From NCBI GenBank assembly GCA_902806435.1, contig CADCWO010000115.1, positions 1-57,621 of the forward strand: a DNA stretch of 57,621 bases, in the 5' to 3' direction. The notes beneath the pieces were generated by a model. That model had not been told where the DNA came from. It ran no database searches and saw only the letters and a program-made list of their open reading frames with translations. The position numbers and the translations under genes are program-made. This DNA comes from an uncultured Synechococcales cyanobacterium. Lineage in GTDB: Bacteria; Cyanobacteriota; Cyanobacteriia; Thermosynechococcales; Thermosynechococcaceae. This document shows positions 20,291 to 29,823 of this stretch, one piece after another; within the stretch, counting starts at the first letter, position 1; each line of letters starts with the position of its first letter.

Positions 20291-22618
20291 ATGCAAAACA
20301 CTACGGCAACCCTTTACTGTCCTAACTGTCGGTCTCTAAATCCAGAATCCGTTCAGGTTTGCCAGCAGTGCTATGCTCTACTACCCAAGCGTTACCTGTG
20401 GGCTGTAGGCCAAGGATTAACAACCTACAAAGCCGGTGATACGATCAAGGGTCGCTATGTCCTTAAAAGCAACCGGATTTTGCTAGATACGCTACCAGGC
20501 TTGCCCGTAGACCAGCAGGCTCATATTTCGCCATTAGCTGAACCCTACCTAAAACTGTTTCCCTACCGCCTGCATATCCCCCAAGTATTTGACCTGATTC
20601 AATCAGGTGAAAGGCCAGACAAGGAAATTCTCCTCTTAGAGCAAGCACCGATCAGCGCTCAAGATTTACTCAGCACCCCGAAGCTGGAACAAGCAAAGCA
20701 TGGTTTGGGGGTTGCATTGCTAGAAGCAGCATGGCCACAAGCATCTCCTATGCGCCAGTTGCACTGGTTATGGCAGATTGCCCAACTTTGGCAGCCGTTC
20801 TCTAGTCAAGGTGTAGCTGGAAGTTTATTTCAACCCACACTACTGCGTGTTGAAGGTCCCCTGTTTCGCCTGCTAGAGCTGCATTTGGATCAGGGGGCAG
20901 CACCAACCCTAGCCCAGTTAGCGCAATTCTGGCTGCAATGGCTTCCTGGAACTCATGCGGCGATCGCTAGATCTGTGCAGCAGCTTTGCCAGCAAATGAT
21001 CCAAGGACAACTGCGAAGCGCTGAAGAACTAGTGGCGCAACTGGATCGGTGGTTGACTCAAGTTGGGCGATCGCAGGTCTACCACATTGAGATTGCCTGC
21101 CGCACAGATCAAGGACCGTCGCGACAACGTAACGAGGATGCCTGCTACCCACCTGATGATACGGTGGTTAGCGACCCGCCGCAGGCCCTGGCGATTGTCT
21201 GTGATGGCGTAGGAGGGCACGCCGGTGGGGCTGTTGCCTCTTCCCTGGCAACGACCACCCTGCAGCAGCATTTTCAACCTTTAGCTGTTCCCACTTTAGA
21301 GCCAAAGACACTAATAGCAGAACTGGAAACAGCAACCTGCATTGCCAATGACCAGATCAGCCAGCGCAATGATAGTGAACAACGACAAGAGCGCCAGCGC
21401 ATGGGCACAACCCTAGTTATGGCTTTAGCCCGTGCCCATGAACTATACATCACTCATGTCGGTGACAGCCGTGCTTACTGGATTACACGGAGCGGTTGCT
21501 ATCAAGTCACCTTAGATGATGATGTTGCTTCCCGGGAGGTACGACTAGGGTACACCTTATATCGCGACGCTTTGACTCAACCTGCGTCTGGGGCATTGGT
21601 GCAAGCTTTGGGGATGAGCAGCTCAGCCCTGCTCCGTCCAACTGTCCAGCGCTTTGTCTTGGATGAAGACTGCGTTTTCTTGCTTTGCTCCGATGGCCTG
21701 AGCGATAATGACCGGGTTGAGGAATGCTGGAAAACGGAAATCCTACCAGTTTTAGAAGATAAAACCAATCTTGCTACCGTTAGCCAGCGGCTAATTGAGT
21801 TAGCCAACCAACAAAATGGTCATGATAATGTCACCGTTAGTTTGATTCACTGCCAGGTAGAACCGGCCAGGCCAGTCAATGGCCTGACCCCTGAATCTCT
21901 GGAAAAAACGTCCTCTCCTATTCCAACAGACTTAATTGCTCCTGAAACTAAGTTAGCTAAAACGCAAATTCTGCAACCTGCCCGTCGTAGTTTGCCTAGG
22001 CCTTTGCTGTCCATCGCTCTCCTATCAGGCATCAGTGGGTTACTCGCCTACTTGTTTATGCCTTCTCTGCTAGGGCTGAGACCGCTAGCTAGCAACAGCG
22101 AAGCATCTTTGGAGAAAAATGGCGGAACCTCTGCAAATCAAAATCGTTCGGTTGCTACCAATTCAAAACCATCACAAGCTGGGCTGCGGAACGGGACGAA
22201 GCTCCCGCCAAACCTCAGCGTCGGTTCACGGCTCCAAATCAACCCCTCGATTATGGGTGATTCTGGCAAGCCAATTCCTAGGCCTGTCTTACTAGGGCAG
22301 CCTCAGCAAAATGCTGTAACACAGGGCGTTCTTCTCACGGGCAGTATTTTACAAGTTGAGAGAAGACAAGCAGAAGCCAATCGGGGAAGTTGGCTGAAGG
22401 TTAAAATTTGTGCTACACCCCTAGCACCTTCAACGGCAGCATCCAACAACAAGCCTTCCACCCCTACCATAGCCAGAACTACACCTCGACCAGCAGTGCC
22501 GGGAACTATAGGGTGGGTGCAAGAGTCCGACATTACCCCAGTGACGACGGTTCTCAAGCCAGGACAGTCAAGTTCTTGCGCTGTCAATCGCCCTATCCAG
22601 ACACAACAAGATACCTAA
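20291..22618 (+). CDS. PP2C-type serine/threonine phosphatase with zinc ribbon and C-terminal membrane/SH3-like part
   Basis: The 775-residue protein starts with a zinc ribbon (YCPNCRSLNPESVQVCQQCY). A region of about 240 residues has only weak resemblance to a kinase fold. The PP2C domain, at about 270-515, has metal-binding Asp residues in RNEDACYPP, VCDGVGGHAGG, CSDGLSDND and GHDNVTVSL. A membrane segment lies near 575-595 (LLSIALLSGISGLLAYLFM). The C-terminus is Ser/Pro-rich with an SH3-like stretch (GSILQVERRQ, GSWLKVKIC). The catalytic part should be cytoplasmic. The signal it reverses is unknown. Confidence 0.88.
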   Translation: MQNTTATLYCPNCRSLNPESVQVCQQCYALLPKRYLWAVGQGLTTYKAGDTIKGRYVLKSNRILLDTLPGLPVDQQAHISPLAEPYLKLFPYRLHIPQVFDLIQSGERPDKEILLLEQAPISAQDLLSTPKLEQAKHGLGVALLEAAWPQASPMRQLHWLWQIAQLWQPFSSQGVAGSLFQPTLLRVEGPLFRLLELHLDQGAAPTLAQLAQFWLQWLPGTHAAIARSVQQLCQQMIQGQLRSAEELVAQLDRWLTQVGRSQVYHIEIACRTDQGPSRQRNEDACYPPDDTVVSDPPQALAIVCDGVGGHAGGAVASSLATTTLQQHFQPLAVPTLEPKTLIAELETATCIANDQISQRNDSEQRQERQRMGTTLVMALARAHELYITHVGDSRAYWITRSGCYQVTLDDDVASREVRLGYTLYRDALTQPASGALVQALGMSSSALLRPTVQRFVLDEDCVFLLCSDGLSDNDRVEECWKTEILPVLEDKTNLATVSQRLIELANQQNGHDNVTVSLIHCQVEPARPVNGLTPESLEKTSSPIPTDLIAPETKLAKTQILQPARRSLPRPLLSIALLSGISGLLAYLFMPSLLGLRPLASNSEASLEKNGGTSANQNRSVATNSKPSQAGLRNGTKLPPNLSVGSRLQINPSIMGDSGKPIPRPVLLGQPQQNAVTQGVLLTGSILQVERRQAEANRGSWLKVKICATPLAPSTAASNNKPSTPTIARTTPRPAVPGTIGWVQESDITPVTTVLKPGQSSSCAVNRPIQTQQDT

Positions 22619-22619
22619 T

Positions 22620-24272
22620 TCAGACCTCAAGCAGCTCAGCCATGTAATGACTAACGATCGCTGCCTTTAACCCTTCCAAGGTATACTCTTCGGCTTCTAC
22701 ATCAACCCTGCCAAGTAAGCTGCGACAAGCCTCGGAGGTTTGAGGACCAATGGACGCCACACAAACATCGCTCAATAAAAATTGCCAATTCTCCCCAGTC
22801 AAAGTTTCCAAGGAATTGGTTACGGCTTCTGCTTGCTCTAGAAGTTGACAGAAATTTTGGACTGTTTTAGAGCTGGCAAAGGTAATCACATCCACCTGCT
22901 GTTCTCTAATAGCATCTAAAGCTGAAGGTGCAATTTTCCGCGGACAACGGGATTCGTAGGCAGGAACTTCTACAACCTCTGCTCCCTTGGCGGTCAAACC
23001 CGTTACTAGCGTGTCTCGACCGCCAGTTTCCACACGAGGGAAAAGGATTTTGGTCCCCGTTAAGTCCTTCTCTGGAAAGAACTCCACCAAAGCATCAGCC
23101 ACAAAATCAGGAGGGATAAAATCGGCTGTTAAACCCTTCTGACGCAGGTTGGCAGCCGTCTTTTTACCCACCACGGCGATTTGAACGCCTGCCAAAGCGC
23201 GGGCATCTTTACCTTGAGCGACTAACCGTTCTACGAAGTAATTTACACAATTGACTGAGGTCAAGATGAGCCAGTCGAAAGTTTGCAACTCAGCGATCGC
23301 TTGATCTAGAGCTAACCAACTGGATGGGGGACCAATCTCTAAGGCAGGCATTTCAACTACGTTTGCTCCGGCCTGCTGGAGTTGACTGCTAAAGGAACTG
23401 GACTGTCCAGCAGCACGAGTTACCACAATAGTTTTGCTCGCCAAGGGGCGAGCTAGGAAGTTGGCTTTTTCATTAGGAACTGGCTGATCTGAAGTCATAG
23501 CCTGCTCAGGTTGGTATTGGAGGGGTGGATTGAAAACTTGCTGCTGCCGCTTGTCATTCGCTTGTAGAGACAACTGCCCCACAGCACCAACAACAATCAC
23601 GGCTGGAGACAGCGCCCCAGCCGTTTTCTCGGCAATATTTTTCAGGGTACCACGCCAGATCTGCTGCTGACGGTGCCCGCCCCAGCGAATTACAGCTACA
23701 GGAGTTTGCGGCGACCGCCCCTGCTGCTGGAGTTGCTGCATAATTTCTGTTAGGTGCCGCCCTCCCATCAAAACGACAAGGGTATCGATCTGGGCCAGGG
23801 TAGACCAGTCCAAACTTTCTAGCTCGTGAGCACTGAACACAACAAAACCCTGGCTGAGCTGTGGGTCCGTGAGGGGAATTCCAGCCAATAATGGGGCGGC
23901 CAAAGCCGAGGATAGTCCTGGAACAACCTCAAAGGCGCATCCAGCAGTTTGAAGGGCGACAATTTCTGAACGACAACGACCAAAGATAAACGGATCACCG
24001 CTCTTTAACCGCACCACCTGTTTTCCCTGTTGACAGTAGTCCACCAGTAGGCGATCAATACTCTCTTGCCTAGGGCTAGGATGGCCACCCCGCTTGCCAA
24101 CATCCACACGCTGACAGGTGGCAGGGATAAGCCCTAGTAGTTGCTCATCCACCAAAGCATCGTGGACAATCACCTCTGCTTGAGTGATTAGATGATAGGC
24201 TTGCACGGTTAAGTAAGCAATATCTCCCGGCCCTGCACCAACGAGATAAACCTTACCTTTCTGCTCTGGCAT
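22620..24272 (-). CDS. cobA-hemD: Fused uroporphyrinogen-III C-methyltransferase and uroporphyrinogen-III synthase
   Basis: Residues 1-245 form the SAM-dependent methyltransferase: GKVYLVGAGPGD at the start, VDVGKRGGHPSPRQESI, VRLKSGDPFIFGR, and the VPGLSSALAAP region. This makes precorrin-2 for siroheme or B12. After a linker, residues about 280-540 form uroporphyrinogen-III synthase (KTIVVTRAAGQSS, WLILTSVNCVNYF, VDVITFASSKTVQNF). The fusion places the enzyme that makes uroporphyrinogen III on the same chain as the one that diverts it. Its stop abuts that of the convergent PP2C gene (22618). Confidence 0.93.
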   Translation of the reverse strand: MPEQKGKVYLVGAGPGDIAYLTVQAYHLITQAEVIVHDALVDEQLLGLIPATCQRVDVGKRGGHPSPRQESIDRLLVDYCQQGKQVVRLKSGDPFIFGRCRSEIVALQTAGCAFEVVPGLSSALAAPLLAGIPLTDPQLSQGFVVFSAHELESLDWSTLAQIDTLVVLMGGRHLTEIMQQLQQQGRSPQTPVAVIRWGGHRQQQIWRGTLKNIAEKTAGALSPAVIVVGAVGQLSLQANDKRQQQVFNPPLQYQPEQAMTSDQPVPNEKANFLARPLASKTIVVTRAAGQSSSFSSQLQQAGANVVEMPALEIGPPSSWLALDQAIAELQTFDWLILTSVNCVNYFVERLVAQGKDARALAGVQIAVVGKKTAANLRQKGLTADFIPPDFVADALVEFFPEKDLTGTKILFPRVETGGRDTLVTGLTAKGAEVVEVPAYESRCPRKIAPSALDAIREQQVDVITFASSKTVQNFCQLLEQAEAVTNSLETLTGENWQFLLSDVCVASIGPQTSEACRSLLGRVDVEAEEYTLEGLKAAIVSHYMAELLEV

Positions 24273-24477
24273 AGGATGCCTTTCGGAGTGATTGAGCCTG
24301 CCAATCTAGCCTACCAAAAGGGAGGGTGGAATCGATAGACGGAGGAAGTCTTACGCATCGCTTCATAATCCTAGACTTGATGTGAGGTTGCCAACCCATA
24401 AGGGGGACTCTGCCTATACTGACGACGAACTAACGCAACTAAGGTTATGGTTGACTAGCATTTGGGGGGTTGGATTT

Positions 24478-25314
24478 ATGCGCCTTTTTTTACTGGTGAC
24501 TTCAACAGTAGCAATTGCTCTAGGGCTCGGTGGGTGTGGCCTTTTTGCTGGAGGTGATGAAGACAACGTAGTAGCCCCTGCACCTAAGTCTGCCGCAGCT
24601 CAACCGTTCTCGCAGCCTATTGTTAAACCACAGCTTAAATTGACGCGTGGGGCAGCGCTGATTCAGCCTACCAATCCAGATGAGCGGTTAAAGGCAATCC
24701 GCAGTGGACGCTCTGACCCTTTTGGTGCCCTTATTTCATCCACCGCAGGCACCGCAGGCAATCAATCCTCTGGCTCATCTAATGCTAATAGTTCTGGTGG
24801 CAGCTCTAAAAAAGCTGATCCCGCCTCTGCAATGGCTAAATCCTACAACCGCTTTTTAGATAGAGTAGGTGATTCTTTAGAGGAATCAGCAGATGATTCG
24901 GCTTCCAGCCCAGTCGCCGTGGGTCCAGGTTCAAGTTCTTCTGGTCATCTACCCGAGCTACCTACCTCCAGTAGTAGTTCTTCTGAGGTACCACCACTAC
25001 CACCGCTACCCCAGCCAGATCTTGCTAAAGGCATTCGGGTGACAGGCGTTGTGGTCATAGGTGGCATGCCCAGAGCAATTATTAAAGCTCCCGATGAGAC
25101 TGTTAGTCGCACTGTTGGTCCTGGCGATCGCCTGTCTAATGGTCAGGTGGTTGTGAAACGAATTGATAACCGTAACCCAGATGAACCTCTGGTGATTGTG
25201 GAACAATATGGGACTGAAGTGGCAATTGGCGTTGGCAAATTACCAGTGCAGCTTGCCTCCATTCCAACCAACCTGTCACCAGTACCTGCCTTGTGGTACA
25301 ACAGGCATCATTAA
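24478..25314 (+). CDS. Putative lipoprotein with Ser-rich linker, cyanobacterial hypothetical
   Basis: From ATG 24478 the protein has a lipoprotein signal (MRLFLLVTSTVAIALGLGGC) with lipobox LGGC, so it is probably anchored in a membrane after export. The frame extends 32 codons upstream, but that start would bury the signal. The middle is Ser/Pro-rich and disordered. A conserved-looking C-terminal domain starts near KGIRVTGVVVIGGMPRAIIK and runs through GPGDRLSNGQVVVKRID, reminiscent of PilP-type pilus assembly domains. That likeness is weak and I do not assign a function. Confidence 0.65.
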   Translation: MRLFLLVTSTVAIALGLGGCGLFAGGDEDNVVAPAPKSAAAQPFSQPIVKPQLKLTRGAALIQPTNPDERLKAIRSGRSDPFGALISSTAGTAGNQSSGSSNANSSGGSSKKADPASAMAKSYNRFLDRVGDSLEESADDSASSPVAVGPGSSSSGHLPELPTSSSSSSEVPPLPPLPQPDLAKGIRVTGVVVIGGMPRAIIKAPDETVSRTVGPGDRLSNGQVVVKRIDNRNPDEPLVIVEQYGTEVAIGVGKLPVQLASIPTNLSPVPALWYNRHH

Positions 25315-25508
25315 AACTGTTCGATACGGAACGTTAAGCTGCGGTCTAGAGAATTGAGATAGCGACAATTGCACTCGCACTATACAATGCTGTTCAGCAG
25401 AGGGAATGCCTGGTATGACAGGCTGCCTGAACCCTGAATAAAATTTGTGTTCTGATTTTAGAGAGTGTTGCCTTGTCACTGTTCAATTTCTTCAGACTGA
25501 GTGTATCG

Positions 25509-27194
25509 ATGACTCTTGCGCGCTCCGGGCATCCCGGATTACCCCGATTTTCAGGTAGAATCTCCAGCTTGTCTGCTTTTCACTGGAGAGGTTTCGTTAA
25601 GTTCCTCGGTTTATTTTCGTTGTGCTGCTTACTGGCGATCGCCTGTAGCCGTCAGCCCCAAACCACCTCTTCCCCTGGGTCAGTGGCGGGCAGTAGCCGG
25701 ATCAGCATGGGAACCACTGCAAAGATTCGCACCCTTGATCCAGCCGATTCCTATGAGGTGTTTTCCGGTAATTTGCTCTACAACATGGGCGATCGCCTTT
25801 ACAGCTACGAGTTGGGGACTACACAGCTGAAGCCGCAACTAGCTACCAAATTGCCCGAAGTTAGTGATGATGGGTTGGCGTACAAAATTCCTGTGCGACA
25901 GGGTGTTGTGTTCCATGATGGTACGGCATTTAATGCCAAGGCCATGGCCTTCTCTTTGCAACGGTTTATCGAAAATGGCGGTCAACCAGCTTTTTTACTG
26001 GCAGATACAGTTGATTCCGTTGAGGCAACGGGGGATTACGAGGTAACCATCCGGCTAAAGAAGCCTTTTGCCGCTTTTCCTGCACTGCTGGCCTTTCCGG
26101 GAACCTGTGCGGTTTCCCCCAAAGCTTATGAACTGGGTAGCGGCAAATTTAAACCAGCCGCTTTTGTGGGTACCGGTCCCTACAAGCTGGGCCAGTACGC
26201 CAGTGACTCCCTACGTCTGGATACCTTTGACCAATACTGGGGTGAGAAGCCGACTAACCAAGGAATTGATATCCAGATTTTTACCAGCGGTGCTAATCTA
26301 TTCAACGCCTTTAAGACTAAACAGGTGGATGTTGCCTATCAAACCCTAGACCCCAATCAAGTTAAAACCTTGGAGCAGGGAGCAGAGAGGGGAAATTGGC
26401 AAGCGATCGCCGGACCGGGTAGCAATATCAGCTATTTGACGTTGAACTTGAAAGAACCGCCCTTGGACAAGGTTGAAGTGCGACAGGCGATTGCCGCAAT
26501 GATTGATCGCCCTTTGTTGCAGCGACGAATCTTTCAGGGCCAAATCGAACCCCTGTACAGCTTAATTCCTACTGTTTTTGATGTTAACAAACCTGTCTTC
26601 AAGCGATACGGAGATGGCGATGCTTCCAAAGTGCAAGCTCTACTAAAGCAGGCAGGCTACTCCACCGCCAAACCGCTAAAGGTGAATCTATGGTACCGTT
26701 CTAACGTTCCCAATAATGTCTCTGCCGCTAATACCCTCAAAGGCCTGGTGCAGCAAAAGTTAGGAGGAGCAATGCAGCTAGAGCTTAGTAGTGTTGAGTC
26801 TGCTACCGCCTACACCAACCTTGACAAAGGCATTTACCCCATATTCCTCTTAGACTACTACGGGGACTTTTTTGATCCTGACACCTACGTGCAACCTTTT
26901 TTGGCCTGTGCTAAGGGGTCTCAAACAGTCTGCCAGGAAGGGGCAAGCGTTGGCCAGGGTTCTTTCTACTACAATCAGCGCGTGAACCAACTAATTGATC
27001 AAGAACGCCGGGAACAGAATGCAGGTAAACGCCAGCAAATCTTTGGCCAAATTCAGGAGATTCTTGCCAAGGAAGTGCCTTTCATTCCCCTCTGGCAAAG
27101 CAAGGATTATGCCTTTGCCCAGCAAGGGGTGAATGGTGTGCGCTTGGAACCAACGCAGCAACTTCCCCTCTGGCCCTTGCACAAGGCGTCCTAA
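25509..27194 (+). CDS. ABC transporter substrate-binding protein, family 5 (OppA/DppA-like lipoprotein)
   Basis: A solute-binding protein with a lipoprotein signal (FLGLFSLCCLLAIAC|S). The family-5 fold shows as LDPADSYEVFSGNLLYNMGD, VVFHDGTAFNAKAMAFS, VGTGPYKLGQY and VRQAIAAMIDRPLL. It delivers peptides or similar ligands to an OppBC permease. OppB follows 48 bases downstream on the same strand; the nearest OppC is at 2752. ATG 25509 is taken as the start; TTG 25473 is an upstream alternative in frame. The signal peptide is preceded by an unusually long N-terminal stretch of about 30 residues, so the start remains uncertain. Confidence 0.88.
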   Translation: MTLARSGHPGLPRFSGRISSLSAFHWRGFVKFLGLFSLCCLLAIACSRQPQTTSSPGSVAGSSRISMGTTAKIRTLDPADSYEVFSGNLLYNMGDRLYSYELGTTQLKPQLATKLPEVSDDGLAYKIPVRQGVVFHDGTAFNAKAMAFSLQRFIENGGQPAFLLADTVDSVEATGDYEVTIRLKKPFAAFPALLAFPGTCAVSPKAYELGSGKFKPAAFVGTGPYKLGQYASDSLRLDTFDQYWGEKPTNQGIDIQIFTSGANLFNAFKTKQVDVAYQTLDPNQVKTLEQGAERGNWQAIAGPGSNISYLTLNLKEPPLDKVEVRQAIAAMIDRPLLQRRIFQGQIEPLYSLIPTVFDVNKPVFKRYGDGDASKVQALLKQAGYSTAKPLKVNLWYRSNVPNNVSAANTLKGLVQQKLGGAMQLELSSVESATAYTNLDKGIYPIFLLDYYGDFFDPDTYVQPFLACAKGSQTVCQEGASVGQGSFYYNQRVNQLIDQERREQNAGKRQQIFGQIQEILAKEVPFIPLWQSKDYAFAQQGVNGVRLEPTQQLPLWPLHKAS

Positions 27195-27242
27195 CGGCGT
27201 TGCAGTATCTAGTATCAAGGTGTTTCACTAACTGGATCAGCC

Positions 27243-28268
27243 ATGTCCCGCTCCCGTGCTCTGCAATACTACGTTTTGGCTCGCCTGCTCCTAGCTCCCT
27301 TGATGCTGTGGACAATTACCACGGTTGTCTTTTTGCTGCTGCGGGCGACACCGGGCGACCCGGTGGATGTGATTCTGGGCCCTCGTGCCCCGGCAGAGGC
27401 TAAAAGGTTACTGCGCGAACAGCTTGGGTTGAATGGTAACCTGGTGCAGCAGTACTTAAACTACATGGGAGACTTGCTGCGCTTTGACCTGGGAACTTCC
27501 CTAACCAGTCGTGGCCAAACAGTGTGGGAAATTATCCAGAGCTTCTTTCCGGCAACGGTGGAACTGGCGGTGTATAGTATTGCGATCGCCCTGGCGGTTG
27601 GAGTACTAGTGGGTGTTCTTTCTGCGTCGCGGCCGGGGACTTGGCTGGATGCCGCGGGGAGATTATTTGGCATTATTAGCTACTCCATTCCCTTGTTTTG
27701 GCTGGGGATGCTGCTCCAACTTGTCTTTTCAGTGCAACTAGGATGGTTTCCGTTGGGGGCGCGGTTTCCGTTGGGGGAAACAGTGCCTACCAGCATCACA
27801 GGTCTTTACAGCGTCGATAGCCTACTAAGTGGAAGCTTGGGGCAATTTTTGACCGCCCTCCACTACCTAGCCCTGCCTTGCCTGAGTTTAGGGCTGGTCC
27901 TCAGCGGTATTTTTGAGCGCATTGTGCGGGTGAATCTGAAGCAGACCTTAAAAGCAGATTACGTAGAGGCAGCCCGTGCTAGAGGCATTCCGGAATCCCG
28001 TGTCCTAGTGGCGCATGCCCTCAAAAATGCACTGATTCCGGTGATTACTGTTCTTGGCTTAACCTTTGCTGCCATGTTGGGTGGGGCAATCTTAACGGAA
28101 GTCACCTTCTCCTGGCCGGGGCTTGCTAACCGGCTTTACGAAGCAATTTCTCTGCGCGACTACCCGACGGTGCAGGGGATTGTGATTTTCTTTGCCGTGA
28201 TTGTAGTAATTGCCAGTATTGCGATCGATATCTTGAGCGCCTATGTCGATCCGCGAATTCGATATTGA
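27243..28268 (+). CDS. Peptide-type ABC transporter permease (OppB/DppB family)
   Basis: The 341-residue inner-membrane permease has the OppB N-terminal motif (TTVVFLLLRATPGDPVD), then REQLGLNGNLVQQYLNYMGD, about six membrane segments, and the EAA loop EAARARGIPESRVLVAHALK. The C-terminal FSWPGLANRLYEAISLRDYP is diagnostic of the family. It directly follows the binding-protein gene in a probable two-gene operon. Its partner OppC is likely the gene at 2752; ATPases are elsewhere. Confidence 0.92.
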   Translation: MSRSRALQYYVLARLLLAPLMLWTITTVVFLLLRATPGDPVDVILGPRAPAEAKRLLREQLGLNGNLVQQYLNYMGDLLRFDLGTSLTSRGQTVWEIIQSFFPATVELAVYSIAIALAVGVLVGVLSASRPGTWLDAAGRLFGIISYSIPLFWLGMLLQLVFSVQLGWFPLGARFPLGETVPTSITGLYSVDSLLSGSLGQFLTALHYLALPCLSLGLVLSGIFERIVRVNLKQTLKADYVEAARARGIPESRVLVAHALKNALIPVITVLGLTFAAMLGGAILTEVTFSWPGLANRLYEAISLRDYPTVQGIVIFFAVIVVIASIAIDILSAYVDPRIRY

Positions 28269-28472
28269 TTCAATCTCCATCAGCAATCTGCAACAGCTTT
28301 TGTAACGATACTCTAATTTCAGCCCCGCTACTTGAGTGCTGGATGTGCTCTGCAGAATACCGGCTGTCCTAAGTTAAATTTTCTCTAAGGCCTTGTGTGC
28401 GAAGATGATCAACGATGTAACAGTACTGCGCTACAACAGTAGCAGGTAGAATTTTGACTGTTAGAAATTTCA

Positions 28473-29666
28473 GTGCTAGACCATCGCCCCATCTATCTAG
28501 ATTGTCAAGCAACAACCCCTGTGGATGAACGGGTGCTAGCGGCTATGCTGCCCTATTTCAGTCAACACTTTGGCAATTCGGGCAGTATGGGTCATGCCTA
28601 CGGCTGGGAGGCAGAGGCTGCAGTCAAACAAGCTCGCTGTACTTTAGCCGCAGCTATCCATGCTTCGCCGGAGGAAATTGTCTTCACCAGTGGCGCAACG
28701 GAGGCAAATAACCTGGCAATCAAGGGGGTTGCGGAAGCTTACCTGGAACGGGGGCGGCACCTGATTACAGTTCAAACCGAGCACAGCGCTGTGCTGGAGC
28801 CCTGCCGATACTTACAGTCTTTGGGGTTTGAAGTTACTTTTCTGCCTGTGCAGCCTGATGGCCTGATTGATCTCTCTCAGTTGGAGCAAGCCTTGCGTCC
28901 AGATACGATCTTGGTCTCTGTGATGGCCGCCAACAACGAAATAGGAGTGTTGCAGCCTCTATCAGAGATTGGTACTCTTTGCCGCAGTCGTCAGGTTTTA
29001 TTTCATACAGATGCCGCCCAAGCGATCGCTAAGATCCCCCTGGATGTGGAGGCGATGAAAATCGATCTGATGTCCATGACAGCTCATAAGGTTTATGGGC
29101 CCAAAGGCGTGGGGGCACTGTACGTTAGACGTCGCAAGCCTAGAGTTAAACTCGCACCCCAGTTGCATGGCGGCGCCCAAGAGAAAAACTTGCGCTCTGG
29201 AACACTGTCTACACCCCAAATTGTTGGATTGGCTAAGGCAGTAGAACTGGCTTGCAGTGAACAGGAATCGGAATCTAGGCGCTTAACGGAATTACGGCAA
29301 CGGCTTTGGCAGCAGCTTTGCCAATTAGATGGTGTTTACCTTAACGGTCATCCTACCCAGCGCTTACCCGGCTGCTTAAACGTCAGTATTGCGGAAGTTG
29401 ATGGGGCCTCACTGTTACTGGGATTGCAACCTGTTGTTGCTGTCTCGTCTGGTTCCGCCTGTAGTGCAGCAAAACCTTCCCCTTCACACGTTTTGACAGC
29501 TTTGGGGCATTCCCCGCAACTAGCTGCTGCCTCCATCCGGTTTGGGATAGGGCGGTTCAACACTGCTAGCGAAATTGACCGCGTGGCTCAACAGGTAATT
29601 GCCACAGTGCAGTCTCTACGGCACAGTGGTTTTAGCGACGCTGAACTGCTGATTGCTGCTAGCTAA
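28473..29666 (+). CDS. Cysteine desulfurase (NifS/IscS type)
   Basis: A class V PLP-dependent enzyme of 397 residues that removes sulfur from cysteine as a protein persulfide for Fe-S cluster or thio-cofactor assembly. The N-terminus IYLDCQATTPVDERV is typical. The PLP lysine lies in MTAHKVYGPKGVGALYVR, the substrate loop in GGAQEKNLRSGT, and the catalytic Cys in SSGSACSAAKPS. GTG 28473 is used as the start because the conserved sequence begins six residues later. It stands alone with no iscU or nif neighbours, so its client pathway is open. Confidence 0.93.
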   Translation: MLDHRPIYLDCQATTPVDERVLAAMLPYFSQHFGNSGSMGHAYGWEAEAAVKQARCTLAAAIHASPEEIVFTSGATEANNLAIKGVAEAYLERGRHLITVQTEHSAVLEPCRYLQSLGFEVTFLPVQPDGLIDLSQLEQALRPDTILVSVMAANNEIGVLQPLSEIGTLCRSRQVLFHTDAAQAIAKIPLDVEAMKIDLMSMTAHKVYGPKGVGALYVRRRKPRVKLAPQLHGGAQEKNLRSGTLSTPQIVGLAKAVELACSEQESESRRLTELRQRLWQQLCQLDGVYLNGHPTQRLPGCLNVSIAEVDGASLLLGLQPVVAVSSGSACSAAKPSPSHVLTALGHSPQLAAASIRFGIGRFNTASEIDRVAQQVIATVQSLRHSGFSDAELLIAAS

Positions 29667-29823
29667 TCGCTCAGCAGTTATCGGCCATTAAGACATCTAT
29701 GGGCTTTGCAGTTAGCATCATGATCAGGAAAAGATTGTCATAGCCGGCACAAAGATCCTAGAATTCTTAGATCCGGCTTGCTGATCCTTTTGTGTTTTCT
29801 TACTGTTACGGCCTGACCTTATT

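Noticed and set aside
28400-28445. NtcA-like box before the cysteine desulfurase (GTACTGCGCTAC)
   Set aside because: The spacing between GTA and TAC is six bases, not eight, so it does not fit the NtcA consensus.
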